Part shown: in pieces, positions 15,443 to 24,884 of the stretch
Layout: each line of letters begins with the position of its first letter
How positions within the stretch are numbered: the stretch's first letter is position 1
Origin: Nanosyncoccus sp963544575
GTDB taxonomy: Bacteria; Patescibacteriota; Saccharimonadia; Saccharimonadales; Saccharimonadaceae
Assembly (NCBI GenBank): GCA_963544575.1
Contig: CAUUFZ010000003.1
Coordinates: 1-64,000 of the forward strand
Reading direction: 5' to 3'
Length of the DNA: 64,000 bases
Notes under the pieces: generated by a model
Databases searched by the model: none
What the model was told of the DNA's origin: nothing
What the model saw: the letters and a program-made list of their open reading frames with translations, nothing else
Translations under genes and position numbers: made by a program

Positions 15443-18400
15443 TTACTCGAGAGTGATTTCAGCTTCAGCTTCGGTAGATTCTTCGGCTTCGGCTTCTTCT
15501 TCGTTCTTACGGGCGATGACACCAGTACCTACTGGAATCTTGCGACCGATAATCACGTTTTCCTTGAGACCATTGAGGTGGTCAACACGACCAGAGATGG
15601 CGGCGTTGATAAGCACACGAGTGGTGTCTTGGAAGGAAGCGGCAGAGAGGAAGGAATCCGACCAGATAGCAACCTTGGTAATACCAAGCAACATACGAGT
15701 GTAAGATGCTGGCATACGACCCTTGGCTTCGAGCTTTTGATTTTCATCTTCGACGGCAGAGAGGGAGACGATATCACCAGTTACAAAGTCAGTATCGCCT
15801 GGTTCGTCAATTACGACACGGCTGAACATCTGGCGGACAATTACCTCAAGGTGCTTGGCGGAAACTTCATCACCGTTAGCAGCATAAACGGACATAATTT
15901 CGTTCATGATGTAACGGGCGGTAGCTTCGGCGCCCTTGAACTTCAATTGATCTTGGAGATTCAAAGAACCGGTAGTGAGACGATCACCAGCTTCGACAGT
16001 GTCGGTTGGTTTGACCAACATTTCGGCATCGTTAGGGATTTCGACGCGGACTGGAGCACTACCACCTTCGGTAAGAATAATGGCGCCATCGACGATTTGA
16101 GCATTTCCATCAAATGGAGCGATGATTGGTTCGAGGCCCTTAGCTTTAGCAGCGAGGACATCACCAGTTTTAACATTGGCACCGTCTTTGACCTTAATCT
16201 TGCGACCTTCAGAAATTTCAATCTTTTCGGAGCGGCCAGCAGTTGGGGTGATTTGAACCACAAAGTGATTACCATCTTCCCAAACATCGACTAAACCAGA
16301 GACTGGAGCAATCCAAGCTTGACCCTTTGGTGAACGGGCTTCGAGAAGCTCTTCCACACGAGGGAGACCACGGGCGATAGCACCAGAACCTGCGACGCCG
16401 GAACTGTGCTTGGTATCAAGGGTAAGCTGAGTACCAAGTTCACCGAGAGATTGTGCAGCGATCACACCGATTGGTTGGTTTGGCTCGATAAGTTTACGAG
16501 TGGCGAGGTCGACACCGTAAGCCTTACGAGGTACACCGTTAATACTCTTGGTGGTGAGAACGGATTGAATTTTAATCGATTCGATATTTTCATCTTCAGC
16601 AATTTGTTCGGCAATTTCACGAGTGATGAGTTCATCGGCTTCCACATAACCTGGGACGGTTTCAGCAGCGAAGCGACCAGCAATGCGTTGAGCAAATTCA
16701 ATACCGGTGTGTTCAGTTTCAGACTTGAAGATTTCGAAGCCTGGATCATCGTTTGGCTTGTCGACAGTAAAGACATCCTGGGCCACATCGACAAGACGAC
16801 GAGTGAGGTAGCCAGAGTCAGCAGTACGGAGAGCGGTCGAGACCATACCTTGACGAGCACCACGAGTAGCGATGAAGGATTCAAGAGTGTTAAGACCTTT
16901 CTTGTAGCTAGACTTGACTGGAAGCTCAATTTCACGGTTGAAGATATCCACCATGATACCGATTTCAGCGGAAGCAATCTTAATACCAGAGACAGAACCA
17001 CGAGCACCAGAGTTGGTCATCACAGCAATGTCGGTATCCATAGTTGCAAGCTTAGCCTTAAGGAAATTAGAGATTTCGGTATCGATTTCACGCCAGTTAG
17101 CTACGGTCAAAGAGTAGCGTTCTTCGTCGGTGAGGAGGCCTTGGTTGTACTGATCCTGAATAAGAGCAGTCTTAGCGTCACCCTTGGCGATGAAATCTTG
17201 GATTTCTGGGTAGGTTGGGTAGTCATCCTTACAGGTCGAGATGGAAGCGATGGTTTCGTACTCGAAGGAGAGAGCCTTGAGTTCGTCAGCAATACGCACG
17301 GTTTCATCAGCACCGTAAAGGTTGAAGATGTCAGCCATTACCTTCTTCAAATGCTTAGAAGTTTGAATGCCATTATCAAATGGGTAATCTTCTGGCAAGA
17401 TTTCATTGAAGAAAACACGACCGAGAGTGGTATTTCTAATAGCTTTCTTAGCAAAGACACGAATCGGAGTTTGAAGGGCGATATCACCAGCTTCGTAAGC
17501 CATTTCAGCTTCGAAAACTGAGCTATAAGCACGTGGGGTTTCTGATTCGGTGCCTGGCTTATCGTAAGTGAGGTAGTAAGCACCAAGTACGATGTCCTGG
17601 TAGATTGAAAGCACTGGAGATCCATCAGCAGGCTTCAAAAGGTTGCTGGCAGCAGACATCAAAGTCTTAGCTTCCTGCTGAGCTTCATCAGAGAGAGGAA
17701 GGTGGACGGCCATTTGGTCACCGTCGTAGTCAGCGTTAAAGCCGGAAGCTACGAGTGGGTGAAGTTTGAGGGCCATACCATCCACGAGCTTTGGCTGGAA
17801 AGCCTGAATAGATAGACGGTGAAGAGACGGAGCGCGGTTCAAGAGAACATAGCGACCTTGAATAACTTCGTCGAGGGCATCCCAAACCACGGATTCCTTA
17901 GCGTCAATCATACGAGAAGCAGCACGAGAGTTGGCAGCGTATTCGTGAGAAAGTAACCAAGAAACTACGAAAGGTTTGAAGAGCTCGAGAGCCATGAGTT
18001 TTGGTAAACCACACTCATTAAGCTTAAGCTCAGGACCGATGACGATTACGGAACGACCAGAGTAGTCGACACGCTTACCGAGAAGGTTTTGGCGGAAGCG
18101 ACCCTGCTTACCTTTGAGAAGATCAGAGAGGGATTTGAGCTTACGACGACCATTTTGGGAGCTGGCTTGACGACCATGATTGGCATTATTGTCAATTAAA
18201 GCGTCAACGGCTTCTTGGAGCATGCGCATTTCGTTGTGGATAATCACTTCTGGTGCATTGAGGTCGAGCAATTTCTTCAAACGGTTATTACGGTTAATTA
18301 CGCGGCGGTAAAGATCGTTAAGGTCAGAAGTCGCGAAACGACCACCAGGAAGTGAAATCATTGGACGGAGATCTGGTGGGATGACTGGAATCACAGTCAA

Positions 18401-19282
18401 GACGAGATCTACTGGCTTGATATTGGAATTTTTCATACCTTCAAGCAATTTAATACGCTTGATAAGTTTGCGTTCCTTTTGACCCTTAGCATCTTCAGCT
18501 TGCGCAGAAAGATCTTCGATCATGGCATCAAGGTCAATCTCCTCGAGCAATTCACGGATAGCTTGAGCACCCATCTTAACGGTGACAAGTTCTTCGTATT
18601 CTTCTGGAAGGTTGCGGTAATCAATTTCAGAAATGACGGCACCCTTTTTCAAACCTTCAAGAATATTCTTGCGAGAATAGAAGTCAGCATCCAGGGCTTC
18701 AAGCTCTTTGGCTTCTTCATTAGCCAAGGTTTCAGCGTTAGCGCCTTCAGCTTTAGCAGCTTCAGAGTAACGAATCTTAATCGCTTGAATTGCAGCATCA
18801 TGCTGAGCGATCAAGTCGCTTTTAACTTGCTCAATCTTCGCGTCATCAGCATTAATGATGAGGTAAGAAGCAAAGTAAACGACTTTTTCGATTGATTTGA
18901 CGGTGAGGTCAAGCAAAAGACTCAAAGCAGATGGGGTACCACGCATAAACCAGATGTGAGCAACTGGTGCAGCGAGTTTGATGTGGCCCATACGTTCGCG
19001 ACGAGCAATAGATTTGGTAACCAAGTTACCTTCCTTATCGACGGCAGCTTCACGAGAGCGGACACCTTTAAGTTTGCTATCATGTGGGTTAATATCTTTG
19101 ACTGGACCAAAGATACGCTCACAGAATAAGCCATCACGCTCAGGTTTCTGAGTACGATAATTGATGGTTTCTGGCTTCAATACTTCACCATAACTCCAGC
19201 TCAAGATGTCTTCGGCGCTTGCTACGCAAAGACGAATTGAATCGAAGTCGCTGGCTGAGATATAATTATCCATCCAAGCCAT
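15443..19282 (-). CDS. rpoC: RNA polymerase beta' subunit
   Basis: The catalytic subunit of RNA polymerase, 1279 residues. The active-site metal motif is NADYDGD at residues 516-522 (Tyr instead of the usual Phe, three Asp intact). Two things are odd. The N-terminal zinc ribbon region (residues 62-90) has none of its four cysteines, and the second zinc site is also lost (TTKSINGVPRKAYG near 911-923 instead of a CET...CAKCYG pattern). The trigger loop reads GTQLTLDTKH (residues 950-959), so only the His959 equivalent of the E. coli MRTFH motif is kept with Thr957. It lies 3 bp after rpoB and ends with a glutamate-rich tail. Confidence 0.97.
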   Translation of the reverse strand: MAWMDNYISASDFDSIRLCVASAEDILSWSYGEVLKPETINYRTQKPERDGLFCERIFGPVKDINPHDSKLKGVRSREAAVDKEGNLVTKSIARRERMGHIKLAAPVAHIWFMRGTPSALSLLLDLTVKSIEKVVYFASYLIINADDAKIEQVKSDLIAQHDAAIQAIKIRYSEAAKAEGANAETLANEEAKELEALDADFYSRKNILEGLKKGAVISEIDYRNLPEEYEELVTVKMGAQAIRELLEEIDLDAMIEDLSAQAEDAKGQKERKLIKRIKLLEGMKNSNIKPVDLVLTVIPVIPPDLRPMISLPGGRFATSDLNDLYRRVINRNNRLKKLLDLNAPEVIIHNEMRMLQEAVDALIDNNANHGRQASSQNGRRKLKSLSDLLKGKQGRFRQNLLGKRVDYSGRSVIVIGPELKLNECGLPKLMALELFKPFVVSWLLSHEYAANSRAASRMIDAKESVVWDALDEVIQGRYVLLNRAPSLHRLSIQAFQPKLVDGMALKLHPLVASGFNADYDGDQMAVHLPLSDEAQQEAKTLMSAASNLLKPADGSPVLSIYQDIVLGAYYLTYDKPGTESETPRAYSSVFEAEMAYEAGDIALQTPIRVFAKKAIRNTTLGRVFFNEILPEDYPFDNGIQTSKHLKKVMADIFNLYGADETVRIADELKALSFEYETIASISTCKDDYPTYPEIQDFIAKGDAKTALIQDQYNQGLLTDEERYSLTVANWREIDTEISNFLKAKLATMDTDIAVMTNSGARGSVSGIKIASAEIGIMVDIFNREIELPVKSSYKKGLNTLESFIATRGARQGMVSTALRTADSGYLTRRLVDVAQDVFTVDKPNDDPGFEIFKSETEHTGIEFAQRIAGRFAAETVPGYVEADELITREIAEQIAEDENIESIKIQSVLTTKSINGVPRKAYGVDLATRKLIEPNQPIGVIAAQSLGELGTQLTLDTKHSSGVAGSGAIARGLPRVEELLEARSPKGQAWIAPVSGLVDVWEDGNHFVVQITPTAGRSEKIEISEGRKIKVKDGANVKTGDVLAAKAKGLEPIIAPFDGNAQIVDGAIILTEGGSAPVRVEIPNDAEMLVKPTDTVEAGDRLTTGSLNLQDQLKFKGAEATARYIMNEIMSVYAANGDEVSAKHLEVIVRQMFSRVVIDEPGDTDFVTGDIVSLSAVEDENQKLEAKGRMPASYTRMLLGITKVAIWSDSFLSAASFQDTTRVLINAAISGRVDHLNGLKENVIIGRKIPVGTGVIARKNEEEAEAEESTEAEAEITLE

Positions 19283-19285
19283 ATT

Positions 19286-22200
19286 TTAGAGCTCCTCTCC
19301 GAGATCGACGCTTTCGTCGTCTCCTTCTGTTATTGATATTCCATCTTCTGTTAATGCTTCTTCAGTTTCTTCTTCAGTAAGATCGATGGTGTCATTACTG
19401 TCATCTTCAATATGAACATTGTGTCTAGCGTAAATTTGGCGGTCATCTTGAGCGCGTTCAATTTCGCGAGAAGTATCTTCGATTACAGAGTCGGCATCAC
19501 GTGCTTCCCCATTATCGAGAAGATCAACCTTAAGACCGAGACCTTGAAGTTCCTTGACTAAGACGTTGAAACCTTCAGGAAGCTTCGGGCCTTGGATTGG
19601 TTCATTCTTAATGATGGATTCGTAAGCCTTAGCACGACCGTAAACGTCATCAGATTTAATAGTGAGCATTTCTTGAAGGATGCTGGCAGCACCGTAAGCT
19701 TCAAGAGCCCAAACTTCCATTTCTCCGAAACGCTGACCACCGTTTTGAGCCTTACCACCGAGAGGTTGTTGGGTAACCATAGTGTAAGGACCAGTCGAAC
19801 GAGCGTGAATCTTGTCTTCAACCATGTGGTGAAGCTTAATCATATGCATCACACCAACTGCGGTCTTCTCGTGGAATGGCTCACCGGTGAGACCATCATA
19901 AAGTTGGGTACGACCATTACTATCGATACCAGCCTTTTCAAGTTCCTTTGAAATAACTTCATCAGGGATACCGTTAAAGGATGGAGTTGCAACCTTGTAG
20001 CCAAGGACGCGAGCAGCCATACCGATGTGGATTTCATAAAGCTGACCGAGGTTCATACGAGAAGGCACACCCATTGGGGAAAGTAGGACGTCGATTGGGG
20101 TACCATCAGCCATAAATGGCATGTCTTCAACGTTAAGCACACGGGAAACTACACCCTTGTTACCGTAACGACCGGCCATCTTGTCACCGACCTGGATCTT
20201 GCGCATTTCAGCGACGTAGATCTTGATCTGCATGAGAACACCAGCCTTAAGTTCATGACCTTGTTCGCGAGTGTAGATGCGGACACCGATGACTTTACCG
20301 GAAGTACCACCACTCATACGAACTGAGGTATCGCGGACGTCTTTAGCTTTTTCACCAAAGATAGCGCGAAGGAGACGTTCCTCGGAACTGAGTTCTTGTT
20401 CACCCTTAGGGGTAATCTTACCGACGAGGATGTCGCCATTCTTTACTTCAGAGCCGACCGTGACGATACCGTCTTCACCGAGGTGGCGAAGAGCGTGTTC
20501 TGAAACGTTAGGGATATCACGAGTAACTTGTTCTGGACCAAGTTTGGTTTCACGAACTTCTACGTCGAAATCTTTAATATTAATAGAGGTCAAAGTATCA
20601 TCTTCGACAAGTTTGCGAGAGATCACGATGGCATCATCCATGTTGTAACCACGCCATGGCATGAAGGCAACGAGAAGGTTGCGACCGAGAGCGAGTTCAT
20701 TATTTTCAAGAGAAGCACCTTCGATAAGAGTGTCACCAGTCTTAACTTTTTGACCACGCACCGCCACACAGCGTTGGTTGTAACATTGATCAGAGTTGGT
20801 TTGTTCGAAATGCTCAACAAAGTATTCCTTAGAAGTTTTGTCAGCGTATTTCACGATTACGGAGTTACCGTCGGCCTTTTCAACTACACCATCACCTTCG
20901 GCAACAATAAGTTGAGAAGTGGCACGAGCGATATCATTTTCAATACCGGTACCAACGGTTGGGGCTTGATTACGGAGAAGAGGCACAGCCTGTTTCTGCA
21001 TGGCACAACCCATGAGTGCACGGTCGACACGGTTCTTTTCCACGAATGGAATCAGAGCGGCGGAAATACCGAGAATTTCCTTATGAGCGGCATCGACGTG
21101 GGTAACCTTAGCAGATTCAACCTGAACTGGCTGACCGTTCACACGAGCGGAGACCCATTCGTCTTCAAATTCGCCTTTGGCGTTCAATTTAACAGAGGTA
21201 TCAGCGATCACCATGTCGCGTTCAACACTAGCGTCGACATAAATCACTTCGTCGGTAACTTTACCGTTTTTCACTACGACATATGGAGCTTCAATGAAGC
21301 CGTACTCATTAATGCGAGCATAGGTAGCAAGGTTCAAGACGAGACCCACGTTGCCACCTTCTGGGGTTTCTACGGTACAGATACGACCGTAGTGGGTAGG
21401 GTGAGTATCACGCACATCGAAACCAGCGCGTTCACGAGTGAGACCACCAGGACCCATAGATGATAGACGCCGCTTGTGAGCAAGCTCGCCGAATGGGTTA
21501 TAAGAATCCATTAGCTGAGAAAGTTGGGAAGTGCTGAAAAATTCACGAACTGCAGCCACCACTGGACGTGGGTTAAGAAGCTGAGATGGAGTAACTTTTT
21601 CTTTAGCATCAACCATCGACATGCGGTCTAAGATATTACGTTGCAAACGAAGCATACCAAGGCGGAATTGACGTTGAACGAGTTCACCAACCATGCGTAC
21701 ACGGCGGTTAGAGAGTGAATCGATATCGTCAGCTGGTTCTTGAGTATTATTCAAACGAATAATTTCGGCAATAATCGCTACAAGATCATCCATTTGCAAA
21801 GTACGATGAGTGCTGTCGTTAGGGGTATCAAAACCGAGACGTTGGTTAATCTTGAAACGACCGACACGAGAGTAGTCATAACGCTTGTAGTCGAAGAAGG
21901 TACGTTCGACCATGGAACGAGCGTTTTCGACGGTAGCCAAGTCACCTGGGCGGAGACGACGATAAACTTCGAGAAGGGCAGCAGCTTGAGAGCTGGTAGT
22001 ATCCTTATCGATAGTAGAATCGATGTAATTAATCGCACCGGTGTCGACATTTTCGAATTTCGCCTTGATATCAGCATCCTTCACAACGCCAAGCGCGCGA
22101 AGAAGGGTGGTAACTGGGATTTTACGACGGCGGTCGATCTTTACATAGATACAACCATTTGGCGCAGTCTCGAATTCGAGCCATGCACCACGACCTGGAA

Positions 22201-22678
22201 TCACCTTAGCACCGTAATAGCGCTTCATGCCAATGGTTTCGGCGGTAAAAAAGACACCAGCTGAACGAATCAACTGAGAAACAATCACACGCTCAGTACC
22301 ATTAATGATGAAGGTAGCACGGTCGGTCATCCATGGATAATTACCGAAGTAAATTTCCTGTTCGACGACTTCGCCGGTGACTTTGTTTTGAAGTTCAGCT
22401 TTGACGTGCAAAGGAGCTTCGTAGGTTTCAAGATTATATTTGGCTTCCTGAATGGTGTGTTTTGGAGCCTTAAATTCATAATCTTTAAACTTTAGTGACA
22501 ATTTTTGACCAGTATAGTCATCAATTGGATTGAGTTCGGTGAAAACTTCGCGTAGACCCGAACGTACAAATTCTTCCCAAGAATCTTTCTGATGTGCAGT
22601 AAGATCAGGGATAGGCAATTTGTCTCCTTCAGTGAAAAAGACACGATTGCCATCTGGAATGGTACTATTTTTACTCAC
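19286..22678 (-). CDS. rpoB: RNA polymerase beta subunit
   Basis: 1130 residues, at the short end for the family. The rifampicin pocket is recognisable (STSQLSQLMDSYNP followed by HKRRLSSMGPGGLTRERAGF), as is the C-terminal GGKAQNGGQRFGEMEVWALE. A long acidic tail follows. Translation starts with GTG at 22678 after an AAGAGGGAAAA site. rplJ/rplL, the usual upstream neighbours, are not here; instead there is a long leader with two promoters and an attenuator-like structure. Confidence 0.97.
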   Translation of the reverse strand: MSKNSTIPDGNRVFFTEGDKLPIPDLTAHQKDSWEEFVRSGLREVFTELNPIDDYTGQKLSLKFKDYEFKAPKHTIQEAKYNLETYEAPLHVKAELQNKVTGEVVEQEIYFGNYPWMTDRATFIINGTERVIVSQLIRSAGVFFTAETIGMKRYYGAKVIPGRGAWLEFETAPNGCIYVKIDRRRKIPVTTLLRALGVVKDADIKAKFENVDTGAINYIDSTIDKDTTSSQAAALLEVYRRLRPGDLATVENARSMVERTFFDYKRYDYSRVGRFKINQRLGFDTPNDSTHRTLQMDDLVAIIAEIIRLNNTQEPADDIDSLSNRRVRMVGELVQRQFRLGMLRLQRNILDRMSMVDAKEKVTPSQLLNPRPVVAAVREFFSTSQLSQLMDSYNPFGELAHKRRLSSMGPGGLTRERAGFDVRDTHPTHYGRICTVETPEGGNVGLVLNLATYARINEYGFIEAPYVVVKNGKVTDEVIYVDASVERDMVIADTSVKLNAKGEFEDEWVSARVNGQPVQVESAKVTHVDAAHKEILGISAALIPFVEKNRVDRALMGCAMQKQAVPLLRNQAPTVGTGIENDIARATSQLIVAEGDGVVEKADGNSVIVKYADKTSKEYFVEHFEQTNSDQCYNQRCVAVRGQKVKTGDTLIEGASLENNELALGRNLLVAFMPWRGYNMDDAIVISRKLVEDDTLTSINIKDFDVEVRETKLGPEQVTRDIPNVSEHALRHLGEDGIVTVGSEVKNGDILVGKITPKGEQELSSEERLLRAIFGEKAKDVRDTSVRMSGGTSGKVIGVRIYTREQGHELKAGVLMQIKIYVAEMRKIQVGDKMAGRYGNKGVVSRVLNVEDMPFMADGTPIDVLLSPMGVPSRMNLGQLYEIHIGMAARVLGYKVATPSFNGIPDEVISKELEKAGIDSNGRTQLYDGLTGEPFHEKTAVGVMHMIKLHHMVEDKIHARSTGPYTMVTQQPLGGKAQNGGQRFGEMEVWALEAYGAASILQEMLTIKSDDVYGRAKAYESIIKNEPIQGPKLPEGFNVLVKELQGLGLKVDLLDNGEARDADSVIEDTSREIERAQDDRQIYARHNVHIEDDSNDTIDLTEEETEEALTEDGISITEGDDESVDLGEEL

Positions 22679-22791
22679 TTTTCCCTCTTATTTAGTGTTA
22701 ATAATCTTTAGCGCCGAAGATTACTGCCACTTATGTCTTTCCACCTCGCTAAAATAAAAAGACATGTTTATAGTAGGCACACTACTTCTTG

Positions 22792-22820
22792 TAGCTATTT
22801 TAACGCATTTTAGGGATTTT
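22792..22820 (-). promoter_or_regulatory. Second, promoter-proximal rpoB promoter candidate
   Basis: On the minus strand TTGAAA, 17 bp, TAAAAT just downstream of the attenuator-like hairpin. It could supply terminator-independent rpoBC transcription. Coordinates are within a base or two. Confidence 0.5.
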
Positions 22821-22849
22821 TTCAAGGGGCATTTCTGATTTTTAGAATC

Positions 22850-22880
22850 AAAAAACCACCTGATTTCGGGTGGGATTTTT
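22850..22880 (-). terminator. Terminator-like hairpin inside the rpoB leader
   Basis: Minus-strand AAAAA-tc-CCACC / GGTGG-TTTTTT, about 170 nt before the rpoB start and about 65 nt after the predicted transcription start. It is a candidate attenuator. Confidence 0.75.
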
Positions 22881-22948
22881 GAACATATAAGCTCTCAACT
22901 TGTTTATGTAAGCCGACTCGCAGTTAGGCTTCGTTCAAAAATGAACTA
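22850..22948 (-). ncRNA. Attenuator-like leader RNA upstream of rpoBC
   Basis: The predicted transcript begins near 22947. ATTTTTGAAC (22942-22933) can pair perfectly with GTTCAAAAAT (22884-22875), closing a domain that contains the hairpin AAGCC / GGCTT (22927-22931 with 22910-22914) with a 12-nt loop and a second ACATAA / TTATATGT hairpin. The 3' arm overlaps the A tract of the terminator at 22850-22880, and the 5' arm can instead form GTTCA-tttt-TGAAC. These competing pairings are what an attenuator or riboswitch would show. No known RNA family was recognised. Confidence 0.6.
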
Positions 22949-22953
22949 TCATT

Positions 22954-22982
22954 AGTATAACCATTATCATATTGAATGTCAA
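22954..22982 (-). promoter_or_regulatory. Main rpoB promoter
   Basis: TTGACA (22977-22982), 17 bp, TATACT (22954-22959) on the minus strand, close to consensus. The leader would be about 270 nt. Confidence 0.85.
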
Positions 22983-22996
22983 GAGAATTTAGTAAG

Positions 22997-23024
22997 AAAA
23001 ATACCCCATTTTCCGGGGTATTTT
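22997..23024 (-). terminator. Terminator of khpA
   Basis: AAAATACCCC-atttt-CCGGGGTATTTT, symmetric with T tracts. Confidence 0.85.
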
Positions 23025-23055
23025 CGGCAATTACAAATTGATTCTGTGTAGCCTA

Positions 23056-23436
23056 TTAGACTTCGAGATCATCAAGATCGGCGAGCTCAGCACGAGTTTT
23101 CTCAGCGAGACCGTCGTTTTCTGCTTCAGTTTCATCATCATAATCCGCGACGGTGCGAGCGGCAGTAGGTTCACCTTCAGCATCGAGTTCGTCAGTGTTT
23201 ACGATTTTAAGATTATAGCGGGCGTCATTCTTCGTACCAAGAGCGCGAAGAAGGGTGCGGATGGATTGAGCGGTAGCACCACGGCGACCAATGACGCGAC
23301 CGACATCTTCTGGGTCGACGGAAAGTGAGAGTAAGACACCTTTTTCATCAATTACACGGTTAATAGCGACTTTTTCTGGATTACTGACAAGAGTTTTTAC
23401 GATAAATTCGACAAATTGTTGGTCAATGGTTGACAT
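23056..23436 (-). CDS. khpA: KH-domain RNA-binding protein (KhpA-like)
   Basis: A small cytoplasmic RNA-binding protein, 126 residues. The KH domain has the GxxG loop as VIGRRGATAQSIRTLLRAL (about residues 48-66). A C-terminal acidic tail (DYDDETEAEND...LADLDDLEV) of about 50 residues makes it longer than usual KhpA. It is next to rpsP, the standard location of khpA. A CCGGAGAACCT site precedes the start, and an extended -10 (TGCTATAAT, 23464-23472) overlaps the end of the rpsP terminator region. Confidence 0.9.
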   Translation of the reverse strand: MSTIDQQFVEFIVKTLVSNPEKVAINRVIDEKGVLLSLSVDPEDVGRVIGRRGATAQSIRTLLRALGTKNDARYNLKIVNTDELDAEGEPTAARTVADYDDETEAENDGLAEKTRAELADLDDLEV

Positions 23437-23463
23437 AGGTTCTCCGGTTAAGTTTATGGTTAT

Positions 23464-23472
23464 ATTATAGCA
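23464..23472 (-). promoter_or_regulatory. Extended -10 promoter of khpA
   Basis: TGC-TATAAT on the minus strand between the rpsP terminator and khpA; no clear -35. Confidence 0.55.
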
Positions 23473-23481
23473 CTTTTGGTG

Positions 23482-23510
23482 AAAAAACGCCCCTCTTCGG
23501 AGCGTTTTTT
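23482..23510 (-). terminator. Terminator of rpsP
   Basis: AAAAAACGCTCCgaagaGGGGCGTTTTTT hairpin and T tract on the minus strand. Confidence 0.85.
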
Positions 23511-23516
23511 AAGAAA

Positions 23517-23849
23517 TTAAGCTTCAGCTTCTTCTTTTGGTTGATTCTTGCGGAGCTTATCTGCGTGCTTTGGAGCTTTTTGCTTCTTGGTAGGTTCCTT
23601 GACCCAGTCAGGAAGTTTGACACCTTCGAGCTTCAAGATGCGAGCTACACGAGTAGATGGTTGAGCACCATTCTTGAGATAGAACTCGATTTTTTCCTTG
23701 TCGAGGGTGGTTTTCTTAGTTTCTGGATTGTAATTGCCGACCTCAGCCACAACGCGTCCAGAAAGTGGATGACGCTGGGATTCTTGGACGACTAGTCGAA
23801 ATGTTGGGTAGTGAGTACGACCATTACGCTGCATACGAATCGCGAGCAT
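23517..23849 (-). CDS. rpsP: 30S ribosomal protein S16 (bS16)
   Basis: 110 residues. MLAIRMQRNGRTHYPTFRLV and VVAEVGNYNPETK are diagnostic, then KIEFYLKNGAQPSTRVARIL. A Lys/Pro/Ala-rich tail (KQKAPKHADKLRKNQP) follows. AAGGAGAAAAC precedes the ATG. Confidence 0.97.
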   Translation of the reverse strand: MLAIRMQRNGRTHYPTFRLVVQESQRHPLSGRVVAEVGNYNPETKKTTLDKEKIEFYLKNGAQPSTRVARILKLEGVKLPDWVKEPTKKQKAPKHADKLRKNQPKEEAEA

Positions 23850-23874
23850 GTTTTCTCCTTAATTAATTTTAAAT

Positions 23875-23903
23875 ATTTTAACTGATTTTATGAAAAATTG
23901 CAA
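23875..23903 (-). promoter_or_regulatory. Promoter of rpsP
   Basis: TTGCAA (23898-23903), 17 bp, TAAAAT (23875-23880) on the minus strand. Confidence 0.75.
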
Positions 23904-23948
23904 ATTATTCGAAAGGCAATGAGGCTTATATGTAATCTAGATGATAAA

Positions 23949-24815
23949 TTATTTGCGAAGGGTGAGACGGCCAGTAGCAGGAAGTTGATTGCCGAGGTGC
24001 TTTTTGTAATATTTAATACCTTCGGTGGCAGCATTGGACTGAGCTTCTTGCTTACTATGACCAGAGCCGGTGCCACGAATCCGACCGGCGACCACCACAT
24101 TGACGGAGAAAATACGGTCGTGATCTGGGCCTTCTTCCTTAATCACGTGATATTGAGGGGTAGCGCCATCGGTCTTTTGGGCTAATTCCTGCAAATAACT
24201 CTTAGAATCACGCCAGGATTCATTAACGATAATTTCGTCCATTTTAGTCAAAATGTGCTGATAAATGAACTGCTTAGCACGCAGATACCCCTGATCAAGA
24301 TAGATTGCACCAGTCACCGCCTCGAAACAGTCAGCGATAATCGAGGCATGAGTGCGGTCACTACCGAGCTTCTCACCCTTTGAGAGACGAATGAGGTGAA
24401 GATAGCCAATTTCGGTAGAGGCGCGGCCAATAGACTCAGTGCGCACTAAGGCGGAACGCCAAGCGGTCATAATCCCCTCTGGCTCGGTAAAATTACGATA
24501 GAGAAAATCAGAGGTGACGAGCTCTAAAATCGCATCACCGAGAAATTCGAGACGTTCATTATGCTCGATATGGGCTTTTTTATGCTCATTGACATAGCTA
24601 CGATGAGTAAGGGCGGTAATAAAGAGCGAGATGTCTTTAAATTCGATACCCATTTTTTCTTTGGCGAAGTTGGCATAGAGAGCTTTAGTATCGGCGGTAA
24701 ATTCTTCAGCGTTTTGAGGTTGCTTCTTGGTCTTATTGACCGCCACGTCATCAATATGCTGCCTGATGTCCGCGATATTAATTTGATAATCAGCAAGATT
24801 AATTTCTTGTTCCAT
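23949..24815 (-). CDS. rnc: Ribonuclease III
   Basis: Double-strand-specific RNase for rRNA and mRNA processing, 288 residues from the ATG chosen. An unusual N-terminal extension of about 60 residues precedes the catalytic domain, whose signature NERLEFLGDAILELV is intact; the second acidic motif is DCFEAVTGAIYLDQG. A C-terminal double-stranded-RNA-binding domain follows (DSKSYLQELAQ to NAATEGIKYY). An in-frame TTG at 24878 would add 21 residues and is a weaker start. Confidence 0.93.
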   Translation of the reverse strand: MEQEINLADYQINIADIRQHIDDVAVNKTKKQPQNAEEFTADTKALYANFAKEKMGIEFKDISLFITALTHRSYVNEHKKAHIEHNERLEFLGDAILELVTSDFLYRNFTEPEGIMTAWRSALVRTESIGRASTEIGYLHLIRLSKGEKLGSDRTHASIIADCFEAVTGAIYLDQGYLRAKQFIYQHILTKMDEIIVNESWRDSKSYLQELAQKTDGATPQYHVIKEEGPDHDRIFSVNVVVAGRIRGTGSGHSKQEAQSNAATEGIKYYKKHLGNQLPATGRLTLRK

Positions 24816-24884
24816 AACTACTTTCTTGGGAATCTTTTGGATACTTGAAGCGTTTTTCAAGTATCCTGAGAAACTCAAATTTAT

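Noticed and set aside
15443..22678. Long plus-strand open frames (e.g. 16406-17521, 20528-21463) opposite rpoC and rpoB
   Set aside because: They are antisense to highly conserved essential genes, lack ribosome binding sites and look like codon-bias shadows.
24815..24878. TTG start for rnc adding 21 residues
   Set aside because: No good ribosome binding site is spaced to it and the added residues match no family region; kept only as an alternative.
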